Notes under the pieces: generated by a model
What the model was told of the DNA's origin: nothing
What the model saw: only the letters and a program-made list of their open reading frames with translations
The model's database searches: none
Shown here: piece by piece, positions 52,966 to 61,558 of the stretch
How the letters are laid out: the number at the start of each line of letters is the position of its first letter
How positions within the stretch are numbered: the first letter of the stretch is position 1
Source: JBEEOW01 sp041191405
GTDB taxonomy: Bacteria; Bacteroidota; Bacteroidia; Cytophagales; UBA9547
DNA: 64,000 nt
Assembly: GCA_041191405.1 (NCBI GenBank)
Contig: JBEEOW010000002.1
Location: 186,001 to 250,000, forward strand
Reading direction: 5' to 3'
Made by a program: the position numbers and the translations under genes

Positions 52966-54858
52966 TTATTCTGTGGGTTGTATTTTGTCTTCGAGTTCTC
53001 GTACCTTGAATGACAACCTATCAATTTTCTCTAGATATTCTCGTTCTTTACGTTCCATATCTTCTTGAATAGCAGCCATTTCTTCAAGATTCTGACGCAT
53101 TTCTTCTTCTTGCATTTGCATATTTTCAGCTTGCTGACGAGTAGTGTCTAGCAGTTTCTTGGTATTCTCATTTGTTCTTAAGCTTGCAAGTACAGAAGCG
53201 ATACTCTCCCCTATTTTTTCTAAGAATTCAATTTGATATTGCTCAAATGGATAGAAGCTTGCTATTTCAATTACACCAACTACTAAATCATTTGATTTTA
53301 TTGGTACAATTAACAATGAAGTTGGATTTGCATCGCCCACACCTGAAGTAATTTCAGCATATTCGTTTGGAATATCTGTCATATAAATAGTATCAGCTTC
53401 AATATAACACTGACCAACTAAACACTCTCCTATTTCAATATGACGTTCTTTGAATTTGCGTTTATCATAAGCGTACACTGCTTCAAGCGACAATACTTGC
53501 TGATTATCAATAGTATTTTCAATAAAGAAATAACCTTGATTTGCATTCATGTATTTACAAACAAATAACATGATAGCATTTCCTAATTTACGAAGTTCAG
53601 TATGTTCACGAAGTAAAACTGCAAATTTAGAATATCCTTCGTTAGCCCAGTTACGTTGTTCATCTTGAATTTTAAGTGCATTCAAGTCGTCACGCATACC
53701 AATAATTACCTTACCTAATTGGTCTTTATTTCCTGCCAATTCAAATTCAGTTTTATAGTTTCCTTTACCAATCTCTGATAAAAATGACATTACATTATTT
53801 AAACGAGCATTTAATTTATTTAATGAATTTACAACAGTTAACATTAAAACATCACTTGTATCAACTTTAATCTGATCTTGAGTAATACCCTCAGCAATAG
53901 ATGTTAATTGTGTTTGTACTAACGAAATTGGCTTTTCAATTTTGACAGCTAACCTAAATACATAAACAGCACAAATAGAAATTAATACACTTAATACAAT
54001 AAACATTTCCCAATAATCAACCACTTTTTCATGGGTCATTTCCACCTTTAAAGCATCAATTAATTTTTCATTTGCTTTTTGCATTCTGAAATAAGTTTCG
54101 CTGGTTTTGCCAGCTAAACCTGTATGTGGAGTTAAACCTAATTCTTCATAAATTTGAACTATTTGATAAAAAGTTTCGCCATAATTTACAACCTGATCAC
54201 TTAACCAACCTGTTTTGGTATCACCATTGAGATTGTAACCAACATTATCGTGTTGAAAAATTTTTATTGCTTCCTTAAATTTATCAACAAATTCCATATC
54301 TTTTCTTAAAAAAAAGTCTTTTTCATGTTTTCTTAAAGTTAAAAGTTGAACTTTATTGATTGGTTCTGACGAATTTTCAATTGCATGGATAAGTTCTCTA
54401 AGCTTTCCCTCTAAACCAGAGTTTTTATACCCTTTAGTATAATTTTTTTCAACAACATCTGAAAACGCCTGAACATAAGTGTTTATATCTTTTCTTTGAT
54501 TTTTTAATATTTGTTTTTCAACTGTAGAATTTAAAAAAGATGTATTTTCTAAATCATTGATTATTTCTAAAGCATTTTTTGATAATAATTTAATGCTATC
54601 TAAGTCTGTTGATACTTTATTTTCTAAAAATTCCAACTCCGACTTACCGTGCTGCTCAAAACGGTTTTCAAAATATTTGATTTTATAGATACAAGATTGG
54701 AGTTCACGAGTTTTTTCCAAGTCATCATTAATGGCAGCTTGTTTTCCACTAATCCAAATTCCCCATAGAATTATTACAATCATCAGAAAAAAAACTACTG
54801 AAAATGACAATAACAAACTTGATTTAACTGAACCTGACTTAAATACTTTTTTTAACAT
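52966..54858 (-). CDS. Membrane sensor with HAMP and GAF domains, no kinase domain
   Basis: The 630-residue protein has TM1 (about 15-36), a long periplasmic helical domain (about 38-280; the LRKHEKDFFLRKDMEFVDKF segment resembles helical bimodular sensor domains), TM2 (about 285-304), a HAMP (about 305-375, EKPISLVQTQLTSIAEG), a GAF domain (about 405-560, with QGYFFIENTID, LVGQCYIEADTIYMTDIP and LIVPIKSNDLVVGVIEIAS) and a coiled coil to the end (AENMQMQEEEMRQNLEEM). There is no HATPase, EAL, GGDEF or methyl-accepting domain, so it must signal through a partner. The adjacent OppA-like lipoprotein is on the same strand upstream, but a terminator lies between them. Confidence 0.87.
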   Translation of the reverse strand: MLKKVFKSGSVKSSLLLSFSVVFFLMIVIILWGIWISGKQAAINDDLEKTRELQSCIYKIKYFENRFEQHGKSELEFLENKVSTDLDSIKLLSKNALEIINDLENTSFLNSTVEKQILKNQRKDINTYVQAFSDVVEKNYTKGYKNSGLEGKLRELIHAIENSSEPINKVQLLTLRKHEKDFFLRKDMEFVDKFKEAIKIFQHDNVGYNLNGDTKTGWLSDQVVNYGETFYQIVQIYEELGLTPHTGLAGKTSETYFRMQKANEKLIDALKVEMTHEKVVDYWEMFIVLSVLISICAVYVFRLAVKIEKPISLVQTQLTSIAEGITQDQIKVDTSDVLMLTVVNSLNKLNARLNNVMSFLSEIGKGNYKTEFELAGNKDQLGKVIIGMRDDLNALKIQDEQRNWANEGYSKFAVLLREHTELRKLGNAIMLFVCKYMNANQGYFFIENTIDNQQVLSLEAVYAYDKRKFKERHIEIGECLVGQCYIEADTIYMTDIPNEYAEITSGVGDANPTSLLIVPIKSNDLVVGVIEIASFYPFEQYQIEFLEKIGESIASVLASLRTNENTKKLLDTTRQQAENMQMQEEEMRQNLEEMAAIQEDMERKEREYLEKIDRLSFKVRELEDKIQPTE

Positions 54859-54863
54859 ATTAT

Positions 54864-54871
54864 CAAAATTA
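54864..54871 (-). promoter_or_regulatory. Putative -7 box (TAATTTTG) for the GAF sensor gene
   Basis: On the minus strand TAATTTTG ends only 6 bases before the ATG at 54858; if it is used, the transcript would be leaderless. Confidence 0.35.
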
Positions 54872-54904
54872 ACAATAGTTTTTTACTGTTTTTAAAGAAT
54901 AAGG

Positions 54905-54948
54905 TTACAAAAAAACCACATAAATATGTTTATGTGGTTTTTTTGTAA
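54905..54948 (-). terminator. Strong hairpin after the OppA-like gene
   Basis: Perfect 20-base arms (54905-54924 and 54929-54948; core ACAAAAAAACCACATAAA) with a TATG loop lie between the OppA-like stop (54974) and the GAF sensor start. Confidence 0.8.
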
Positions 54949-54973
54949 ATGAAAAGCTAAATAAAATTCTATT

Positions 54974-56644
54974 TTACTCCTTAACTACCTTTTCTTCCTT
55001 ATAATCAACTCGTTCAAGTTTAAGCATATTCATAGGGTTTACATCTATGCCTTTGATTCTGTTTTGGGTAAGGTTCACTAACTCATCATAATAAAGAACT
55101 ATCACAGGGCATTCGTCCATTACTATTTGATCCATTTTTCTATACAAAGCATAACGAGTGTCTGTATGTGACTCTTTTTGGGCTAATTCATACAATCTAT
55201 CAAATTCTTTGTTTACAAAATGCGTTTTATTTGGTCCTCCAGGAGAGAAGTTTTTGCTGTAAAATAAACTTAAATAATTTTCCGCATCAGGATAATCTCC
55301 AATCCATGAACCTCTAAACAATGAAACCCTTCCGTTATCAACCAATTCCCTAAAAGTTGAAGCTTGGTTTACTTGAATATTTACTTTAATTCCAATTTTA
55401 GACCATTGTTTTTGTAGATATTCTGACATTTCTTTATAATCACTTGTAGTGTAAAGGTCAAACTCAGGCAAACCATGTCCACCAGGATAACCAGCCTCTT
55501 TTAGTAAACTTAATGCTTTTTCAATATCATAATTATATCCTTTTACATCTTTATTAAATGAAGGCATAGGATATGGAATCATACCTTGCAAACCAGGAAT
55601 CCCCAAGTTATTTCGTAAATAAGCGACCAACTCACCTCTATCAATTGCATGCGACATTGCTTTACGCACTTCTTTCTTTAAAAACGGGTGATTTTTATCT
55701 TTTAATTTCTCTGGGTCAATTTGAAAACCAAGATATTCAGTATTTAAGTACAATAATTTTTGTACTTTAAATTTACTTGAAAACTCTTTTTTTACATTTC
55801 CTTGATTATCTAAAATTTGCTCTTTTGATGTTTCATCAATACCAGATATAAAATCTAATTTTCCTTTTAAGAATGTTAAAAAAGCAATATTTTTATCGGT
55901 CATAAATGAAACTTGAATTGCATCAAGGTAAGGTAATTGCACTCCTTTTTCATCTTTTCTCCAATATTTTTCATTTTTCAAGAATATCAACGTTGAACCT
56001 TCTTCCCAAAGTTTCAACTTAAATGGACCTGTTCCAACAGGGTGAATTCTGAAATCTTTGTCATATTTTTGAATACCTTCGTGAGGAATTACATAACAAT
56101 ATGGCATAGTTAACATGTGAATAAATGGAGGAAAAGCTTCACGAAGATATATTCTAAAAGTAAAATCATTCACAGCCATAAAACATGTATCCGACACCGA
56201 ACCATCTTTTTCTTTCAAAACTTTATCATTAAAAACCCAAGCACCAGTACTTGCAGTACCATGGTCCATGATTCTTTTAAATGAATAAACAAAATCTCTA
56301 GCTTTTACTTCACGCCCTATTCCATCAGGAAAAATTTCAGAATCATGAAAATGAACTCCACGTTTTAGTTTAAATGTATAAATTTTCCCATCACCAGAGA
56401 TTGTCCATGATTCGGCAATTGACGAAACTACTTCTAATTTTTCATTATGTTCAACCAAACCATTAAACAATTGATTAACAGCCCAAATATTTGCTTGATT
56501 TCGAGCAAATGCAGGGTCTAAAGAACTTATCCCTTCTGCTTGGTTATATCTAAATATTTTTTTTTGCGCTGTCTCTTCACTTTTTTCGCATGACAATATC
56601 CCTAATATTGAGACAACTAAAAGTATCCATTTTATAAGCTTCAT
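54974..56644 (-). CDS. OppA/DppA-type extracytoplasmic solute-binding lipoprotein
   Basis: The ATG at 56644 (MKLIKWILLVVSILGILSC) gives a lipoprotein signal with lipobox cysteine C19; the upstream start at 56686 would only add a charged tail. The 557-residue protein is a SBP_bac_5 member: AEGISSLDPAFARNQANIWAVNQLFNGLVEHNEKLEVV at the start, YTFKLKRGVHFHDSEIF, VRKAMSHAIDRGELV, LLKEAGYPGG and NPMNMLKLERVDY at the end. These bind oligopeptides or similar for ABC importers, but no permease or ATPase genes adjoin, so it may serve a remote transporter. Confidence 0.9.
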   Translation of the reverse strand: MKLIKWILLVVSILGILSCEKSEETAQKKIFRYNQAEGISSLDPAFARNQANIWAVNQLFNGLVEHNEKLEVVSSIAESWTISGDGKIYTFKLKRGVHFHDSEIFPDGIGREVKARDFVYSFKRIMDHGTASTGAWVFNDKVLKEKDGSVSDTCFMAVNDFTFRIYLREAFPPFIHMLTMPYCYVIPHEGIQKYDKDFRIHPVGTGPFKLKLWEEGSTLIFLKNEKYWRKDEKGVQLPYLDAIQVSFMTDKNIAFLTFLKGKLDFISGIDETSKEQILDNQGNVKKEFSSKFKVQKLLYLNTEYLGFQIDPEKLKDKNHPFLKKEVRKAMSHAIDRGELVAYLRNNLGIPGLQGMIPYPMPSFNKDVKGYNYDIEKALSLLKEAGYPGGHGLPEFDLYTTSDYKEMSEYLQKQWSKIGIKVNIQVNQASTFRELVDNGRVSLFRGSWIGDYPDAENYLSLFYSKNFSPGGPNKTHFVNKEFDRLYELAQKESHTDTRYALYRKMDQIVMDECPVIVLYYDELVNLTQNRIKGIDVNPMNMLKLERVDYKEEKVVKE

Positions 56645-56653
56645 TCTTTGTAA

Positions 56654-56683
56654 TTGGTTTTCGTAATAAGTGTTATATCTTTG
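56654..56683 (+). promoter_or_regulatory. Putative promoter of parA (TTG-N19-TATCTTTG)
   Basis: TTG (56654-56656) and TATCTTTG (56676-56683) are 19 bases apart, an exact fit to the Bacteroidota consensus. It would leave a 5' leader of about 80 bases before parA. Confidence 0.5.
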
Positions 56684-56768
56684 CAAAGCAATTTACACTT
56701 ATTTTATAAAAAACTAAGGATTTTCTTATTAATGGTTGTAAATTGCAACTATTCGCAAAAACAATTTT

Positions 56769-57548
56769 ATGGCAAAGGTAATTTCAATAGCAAACCAAAA
56801 AGGAGGAGTTGGTAAAACCACAACAGCAATCAACTTAGCTGCGTCTTTAGCTGCACTTGAGTATAAAACGTTATTAATAGACGCTGACCCTCAAGCAAAT
56901 GCAACTTCTGGTTATGGTTATGACCCAAATCATATTGAAAGCAGTATTTACGAATGTATGATTGGAGAAGCTGAAATTGCGGCTTCTATCCTAAAAACAG
57001 AAATACCATTTTTAGAAATTATGCCATCAAATATTCATTTAGTTGGTGCCGAAATTGAACTTGTAAATGCGGATGATAGAGAATTGTTGATGAAAAAAGT
57101 GGTAACACAGCTTCGTCCACAATATGATTTTATATTAATTGACTGCTCTCCTTCTCTTGGATTAATTACTACAAACTGCCTTGTAGCGTCTAATACAGTA
57201 ATGATTCCGGTGCAATGTGAGTATTTTGCTTTAGAAGGAATTGCTAAATTATTAAATACTATCAAAATTATTCAGCAACGTTTGAACCCTGCAATGCAAA
57301 TTGAAGGTATGTTGTTGACTATGTATGATTCAAGAATTAGACTTGCTAATCAGGTAGTTGAAGAGGTTCAACAACATTTCCCTCAAATGGTTTTTGAAAC
57401 TATTATTCCAAGAAATGTTAAATTAAGTGAATCACCAAGTTTTGGTTTGCCAGTAATTATGCACGATGCCGAAAGTAAAGGTTCAATTGCTTACATGAAC
57501 TTAGCAAAAGAAGTAGTTGAAAAAAGTGGTATCACTTTGAAGAATTAA
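56769..57548 (+). CDS. parA: Chromosome-partitioning ATPase ParA/Soj
   Basis: The 259-residue Walker-type ATPase has the deviant Walker A KGGVGKTTTAINLA (K11 and K16), DADPQANATSGYG, LIDCSPSLGLITTNCL and RNVKLSESPSFGLPV. It binds DNA non-specifically and moves ParB-parS complexes at cell division. Length is normal. It begins the parA-parB-DUF5683-dapB-lepB run, all plus strand and closely spaced. Confidence 0.97.
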   Translation: MAKVISIANQKGGVGKTTTAINLAASLAALEYKTLLIDADPQANATSGYGYDPNHIESSIYECMIGEAEIAASILKTEIPFLEIMPSNIHLVGAEIELVNADDRELLMKKVVTQLRPQYDFILIDCSPSLGLITTNCLVASNTVMIPVQCEYFALEGIAKLLNTIKIIQQRLNPAMQIEGMLLTMYDSRIRLANQVVEEVQQHFPQMVFETIIPRNVKLSESPSFGLPVIMHDAESKGSIAYMNLAKEVVEKSGITLKN

Positions 57549-57553
57549 TTGAA

Positions 57554-57650
57554 GTCTTAAGTACTAGGTATTAAGTACCAAGTACATTCAATTTAAAAAA
57601 TAATATTTTAGAATAAAAAACTTTGTACTTAGTACATAATACTTAATACC
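57554..57650. repeat. Simple-word hairpin between parA and parB
   Basis: AGTCTTAAGTACTAGGTATTAAGTACCAAGTAC (57554-57586) and TTGTACTTAGTACATAATACTTAATACC (57623-57650) form an imperfect inverted repeat; GGTATTAAGTA (57569-57579) and TACTTAATACC (57640-57650) pair perfectly. It ends 6 bases before the parB ATG and could affect parB translation. Confidence 0.55.
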
Positions 57651-57656
57651 AATAAT

Positions 57657-58559
57657 ATGAATCAGCCGGTGAAAAAAAATTCCTTGGGAAGAGGACTAAG
57701 TGCATTACTTACAGATGCTAACTCTCAATCAACCAACGAAACCAAACAAGAAGCTTCACCAGCACTTGAAAATTTTAAAGAACTTCCAATTGCATTCATT
57801 GAAGCTAATGCAAACCAACCTCGTGAATATTTTGACGAAGATGCATTGATTGAATTAGCTGAATCAATTAAAGTTCAAGGAATTATACAACCAATCACAG
57901 TTCGTCAGCTTGCAAAAGACCAATATCAAATTATTTCTGGTGAACGTAGATTTAGGGCTTCGCAATTAGCTGGTTTAACTGTTGTTCCTGCCTATATTCG
58001 TGTTGCAAATGACCAACAAATGCTAGAAATGGCATTGATAGAGAATATTCAACGTGAAAACTTAAATGCTCTTGAGGTTGCATTATCGTACCAACGATTA
58101 ATAACTGAATGTTCACTTAAACAAGAAGAACTTGGAGATAGAGTTGGGAAAAACAGAGCTACTGTAAATAACTACTTACGTTTACTTAAATTACCTCCTG
58201 ATATTCAAGCGGCTGTGCGTGACCATAAATTATCAATGGGACATGCAAGAGCATTAATAAATATTGAAAACATTGACACTCAACTTAATATTTTCAAAAA
58301 GATAATCAACGAAGATTTATCTGTAAGAAAAGTTGAAGAACTTGTTAGAAATATTGGTAAACCAAAAGAAGAAGAGGAAGAAAAAAAATCTGGTAAAATT
58401 AAAATGAATAGCGACTTTGTTCGTTTACAAAGTTCATTATCTTCTCATTTTGGTACAAGAATCCAAATAAAAACTGACGATAACAAAAAAGGTGAAATAA
58501 AAATCCCATTTGTTACTGTGGAAGATTTAAATAGAATTTTAGAAATTTTACATATCTAA
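57657..58559 (+). CDS. parB: Chromosome-partitioning protein ParB
   Basis: The 300-residue protein starts with the NSLGRGLSALLTD motif, the ParA-stimulating tail, then the ParB/Srx-like CTPase domain (LPIAFIEANANQPREYFDEDALIELAESI, SGERRFRASQLAGL, ALIENIQRENLNALEVALSYQ), a helix-turn-helix for parS (KQEELGDRVGKNRATVNNYLRLLKLP, MGHARALI) and a C-terminal dimerisation part (about 235-300). It follows parA by 108 bases that hold a hairpin. No parS consensus was checked. Confidence 0.97.
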   Translation: MNQPVKKNSLGRGLSALLTDANSQSTNETKQEASPALENFKELPIAFIEANANQPREYFDEDALIELAESIKVQGIIQPITVRQLAKDQYQIISGERRFRASQLAGLTVVPAYIRVANDQQMLEMALIENIQRENLNALEVALSYQRLITECSLKQEELGDRVGKNRATVNNYLRLLKLPPDIQAAVRDHKLSMGHARALINIENIDTQLNIFKKIINEDLSVRKVEELVRNIGKPKEEEEEKKSGKIKMNSDFVRLQSSLSSHFGTRIQIKTDDNKKGEIKIPFVTVEDLNRILEILHI

Positions 58560-58566
58560 TTTATAG

Positions 58567-59187
58567 ATGTTTAAACGATTTACATACCTTTTATTACTTT
58601 CAATTATTTGTTTTAGCAATACTATTTTTGCTCAACAAAACAATAATTCGTCTAGTAATAAAGACACTGTTTCTCAAATCATTGTAAAAAAGCCAAAAAG
58701 CCCTAAAAAAGCAACTTTAATGGCTTTGGTACTTCCTGGAAGTGGTCAAGTGTACAATAAAAAATACTGGAAAGTACCAATTGTAGTTGGTGGTTTAGTT
58801 GGATTGATTTATGGAGCAAGTAGAGAACATAATTCTTTTTTGAAATTTAATAATGATTTAAGAGATTATAGACTATACAAAACAAAAGAAGACTCACTTA
58901 ATCAAATACCACAATACAACAGCGACGGTTCTGTAAAGTTTAAAACTGATGCAATTTCAGTAAAAAAAATTACTGAAATAAGTGGTGAAGTTGATTTCCA
59001 CAGAAGAAACAGAGATTTATTTATTATTGGATCAGTAGCTTTATATGTTTTCCAAACTTTAGATGCTTGTGTAGATGCTCATTTATCGGAATTTAACATG
59101 AGCGACAATTTAACTGTAAAAGTTACTCCAACTTTAAACCCTTACACCCAAACAGGAATGCTAGGGTTAACATTTAAATTTAAGTAA
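58567..59187 (+). CDS. DUF5683 membrane protein
   Basis: The 206-residue protein has a signal peptide (about 1-22, ...TIFAQQ) and the DUF5683 core KATLMALVLPGSGQVYNKKYWKVPIVVGGLVGLIYG, followed by a helix region with RDLFIIGSVALYVFQTLDACVDAHL. It sits between parB (7 bases) and dapB, a placement I know from other Bacteroidota, but the function is unknown. The GxGQ.YN.KYWK motif is reminiscent of membrane-anchoring segments in the family. Confidence 0.88.
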   Translation: MFKRFTYLLLLSIICFSNTIFAQQNNNSSSNKDTVSQIIVKKPKSPKKATLMALVLPGSGQVYNKKYWKVPIVVGGLVGLIYGASREHNSFLKFNNDLRDYRLYKTKEDSLNQIPQYNSDGSVKFKTDAISVKKITEISGEVDFHRRNRDLFIIGSVALYVFQTLDACVDAHLSEFNMSDNLTVKVTPTLNPYTQTGMLGLTFKFK

Positions 59188-59236
59188 AGACATAAGACTT
59201 AAGATATAAGATTTAAGACTTAATATAATATAAGAC
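59188..59236. repeat. Simple-word tract, ATAAGACTTAAGA type
   Basis: The gap before dapB consists of AGACATAAGACTTAAGATATAAGATTTAAGACTTAATATAATATAAGAC, i.e. degenerate repeats of ATAAGACTTAAG. It starts at the DUF5683 stop and ends 20 bases before the dapB ATG. Confidence 0.6.
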
Positions 59237-59255
59237 GATACGAAACTATTTAAAA

Positions 59256-59972
59256 ATGAGAATATTATTAATTGGATATGGTAAAATGGGGCAAACCATT
59301 GAAAAATTAGCCATAGAAAGAGGACATACAATTTCAGGTAAAATTTCTGTAGATAATACCGATACTTTATCGCAATACAATGCTTCAAATACAGATGTTG
59401 CAATTGAATTTACCCAACCTCATGCAGCAGTAGCAAACTTAACTTATTGTTTCAATAACGGTATTAAAGTTATTTGTGGAACTACTGGTTGGTTAGCACA
59501 AAAACCTGAAATTGACGCACTTTGCAAAGAAAAAGGAAGTGCATTTTTATATGGCTCAAACTTTAGTATTGGTGTAAATATATTTTTCCATATCAACAAA
59601 GTGCTTGCAAAAGTGATGAACAATTTCCCAAATTACGAAATTGATACTGAGGAAATTCATCATACTCAAAAACTAGATGCACCAAGTGGAACGGCTATAA
59701 CTTTGGCCGAAGGTATCATTAATAACATTGACAGAAAAACTGCATGGGTTAATGATGCTGAAACTAAAGATAGTGATGTATTAATTCGTTCAATTAGAGA
59801 AGGTGCAGTACCTGGAACTCATACAATTACTTACAAATCAGCTATTGACGATATCGAAATTAAACATACTGCACATAATAGAACTGGTTTTGCACTTGGT
59901 GCAGTTGTAGCAGCAGAATGGATTGCTGATAAAAAAGGTGTTTTTAGCATTGAAGATGTGCTTAAATTTTAA
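59256..59972 (+). CDS. dapB: 4-hydroxy-tetrahydrodipicolinate reductase
   Basis: The 238-residue enzyme reduces the dihydrodipicolinate precursor with NAD(P)H in lysine/diaminopimelate synthesis. The Rossmann fingerprint MRILLIGYGKMGQTIEKLA, CGTTGW, GSNFSIGVNIFF, EIHHTQKLDAPSGTAITLAEGI and RTGFALGAV are all present. Its length is shorter than the E. coli enzyme but usual in Bacteroidota. Eleven bases before lepB; dapD is at 51-52 kb. Confidence 0.97.
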   Translation: MRILLIGYGKMGQTIEKLAIERGHTISGKISVDNTDTLSQYNASNTDVAIEFTQPHAAVANLTYCFNNGIKVICGTTGWLAQKPEIDALCKEKGSAFLYGSNFSIGVNIFFHINKVLAKVMNNFPNYEIDTEEIHHTQKLDAPSGTAITLAEGIINNIDRKTAWVNDAETKDSDVLIRSIREGAVPGTHTITYKSAIDDIEIKHTAHNRTGFALGAVVAAEWIADKKGVFSIEDVLKF

Positions 59973-59983
59973 TTTATAATACA

Positions 59984-61423
59984 ATGGTTCTTATAGTTTT
60001 AGCATTATTTTATTTACTGGGTATTGGAGTAGGTTTAGCAAAATTCTTTGAAAAACAAGGATTAAAACCAGCGTTGGCGTTTGTACCATTTTACAATACT
60101 TATAAATTAATTGAAATTTTAGGTCGACCAACTTGGTGGGCTTATGTGCTTTACACGCCTATTGCTGGTTTTTTTGTAATGCTTGGTTTATTAACCGACT
60201 TTGCAAATACCCATGGTAAAAATAGGTTTATTGATCATGTAGCAGTAGTATTAGCAGGTCCGTTTATGTTTATTATTTGGGCTTATGATAATAATATTAA
60301 GTTTTTAGGAAAATATGATACATTACCAGTTCTTAAAAAAACACAAACAAGAGAGTGGGCCGATGCAATTGGGTTTGCAGTTGTAGCAGCAACGTTTATT
60401 CGTTGGTCATTATTTGAAGCATTTACCATCCCTACTCCTTCTATGGAAAAAACACTTTTAGTAGGTGATTATCTGTTTGTTAGCAAATTTCATTATGGAG
60501 CAAGGACTCCTAAAACGCCATTACAAATTCCATTTACACACCAAAAAATTTGGGGTACAGAAATTAAATCTTACTTAGATTTTATTCAACTTGACCAATA
60601 TCGTTTACCGGGCATTTCCCATGTTAAAAAGAATGATATTGTAGTTTTCAACTATCCAGAAGAAATGGAGTACCCAACAGATTTAAAAACCAACTATATA
60701 AAACGCTGTGTTGCAACTGGTGGAGATACTTTAGAAGTTCGAAATTTACAGGTATTTGTAAATGGTAAAGCACAAGAAAATCCAAAAGACAGACAATTTA
60801 GATATGCTATTAAAGTAACACCACCTGCTGATAACACACAGTTTATGGCTTACTTAGCTAATATGCTTAAAGAAAATGGTATATCATTACAAGAAACGCA
60901 ATATTCTGATGAAGATGGGTACTTAATTGTAAATACCACTCCTGAAGTTGCAGCAAAAATGAAAGGTTATAATTATGTAACTAATGTGATTTTGAAACCT
61001 TTGAATAAAGGAGAATGGAACGAAAGGACATTCCCTCAAAACTCAAAATTCAAATGGAATGAGGATAATTATGGTCCATTGGTTTTACCTAAAGAAGGCA
61101 TGAAAATTCCTTTAACTGAGGAAAATATAATTCTTTATGGTAAAGCGATTGAACGTTACGAAGGAAATAAAAATGTTGTTATTAAAGACAACAAAACTGT
61201 TTCTATTAATGGTAAAATTGTAACAGAATACATATTTAAACAAGATTACTACTTTATGATGGGTGATAACCGTCACAACTCATTGGATTCTCGATTTTGG
61301 GGATATGTACCAGCAGACCATGTAGTTGGTAAAGCATTTATGATTTGGCTTTCAAAAGATGCAGAAGAACCAAATTTCTTTAAAGGTTTAAGATTTAAAC
61401 GTATTTTGAATTTGATACATTAA
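59984..61423 (+). CDS. lepB: Signal peptidase I with extra N-terminal membrane domain
   Basis: The 479-residue protein removes signal peptides at the inner membrane. The N-terminal ~110 residues form two or three additional helices (LALFYLLGIGVGLAKFFEKQG, WWAYVLYTPIAGFFVMLGLL), related to the DUF5684-type domain of Bacteroidota. The peptidase motifs are FTIPTPSMEKTLLVGDYLFVSKFHYG (Ser nucleophile S153), NYIKRCVATGGDTLE (general-base Lys K240) and YFMMGDNRHNSLDSRFWGYVP. A long insert (about 255-400) lies between the Lys box and the last box. It ends the parA-lepB run, followed by a perfect 15-base hairpin. Confidence 0.95.
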   Translation: MVLIVLALFYLLGIGVGLAKFFEKQGLKPALAFVPFYNTYKLIEILGRPTWWAYVLYTPIAGFFVMLGLLTDFANTHGKNRFIDHVAVVLAGPFMFIIWAYDNNIKFLGKYDTLPVLKKTQTREWADAIGFAVVAATFIRWSLFEAFTIPTPSMEKTLLVGDYLFVSKFHYGARTPKTPLQIPFTHQKIWGTEIKSYLDFIQLDQYRLPGISHVKKNDIVVFNYPEEMEYPTDLKTNYIKRCVATGGDTLEVRNLQVFVNGKAQENPKDRQFRYAIKVTPPADNTQFMAYLANMLKENGISLQETQYSDEDGYLIVNTTPEVAAKMKGYNYVTNVILKPLNKGEWNERTFPQNSKFKWNEDNYGPLVLPKEGMKIPLTEENIILYGKAIERYEGNKNVVIKDNKTVSINGKIVTEYIFKQDYYFMMGDNRHNSLDSRFWGYVPADHVVGKAFMIWLSKDAEEPNFFKGLRFKRILNLIH

Positions 61424-61432
61424 GAAATTTGC

Positions 61433-61469
61433 TGATAGTAGATAGTTGAAAGTAAACTATCTACTATCA
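61433..61469. repeat. Perfect simple-word hairpin after lepB
   Basis: TGATAGTAGATAGTT (61433-61447) and AACTATCTACTATCA (61455-61469) are exact complements around a 7-base loop, and outer GAAATTT/AAATTTC can extend the stem. There is no U-run, so termination is doubtful; it fits the family of simple-word inverted repeats in this window. Confidence 0.65.
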
Positions 61470-61514
61470 ATAAATTTCAAAATATTATTTTTCATATAAA
61501 TAAATTAAAACAAT

Positions 61515-61558
61515 CATGACCATCCGATTATTCCTAAAAATCATGGTTCAGACAACCA
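61515..61558. repeat. Possible dispersed repeat before the acyltransferase gene
   Basis: The text TGACCATCCGATTATTCC...AATCATGGTTCAGACAA resembles dispersed Bacteroidota intergenic repeats I recall (ATCCT...AAATC.TGGTTCAGACA). No second copy was seen in the window, so this is from memory only. Confidence 0.3.

Noticed and set aside
52966..54858. Histidine kinase
   Set aside because: HAMP and GAF are present, but there is no DHp helix with a phospho-His or HATPase motif; the C-terminus is a coiled coil.
56654..59187. Replication origin near parA-parB
   Set aside because: No DnaA boxes (TTATCCACA-like cluster), dnaA or gidA/gidB genes were seen; parAB alone is not evidence of oriC.
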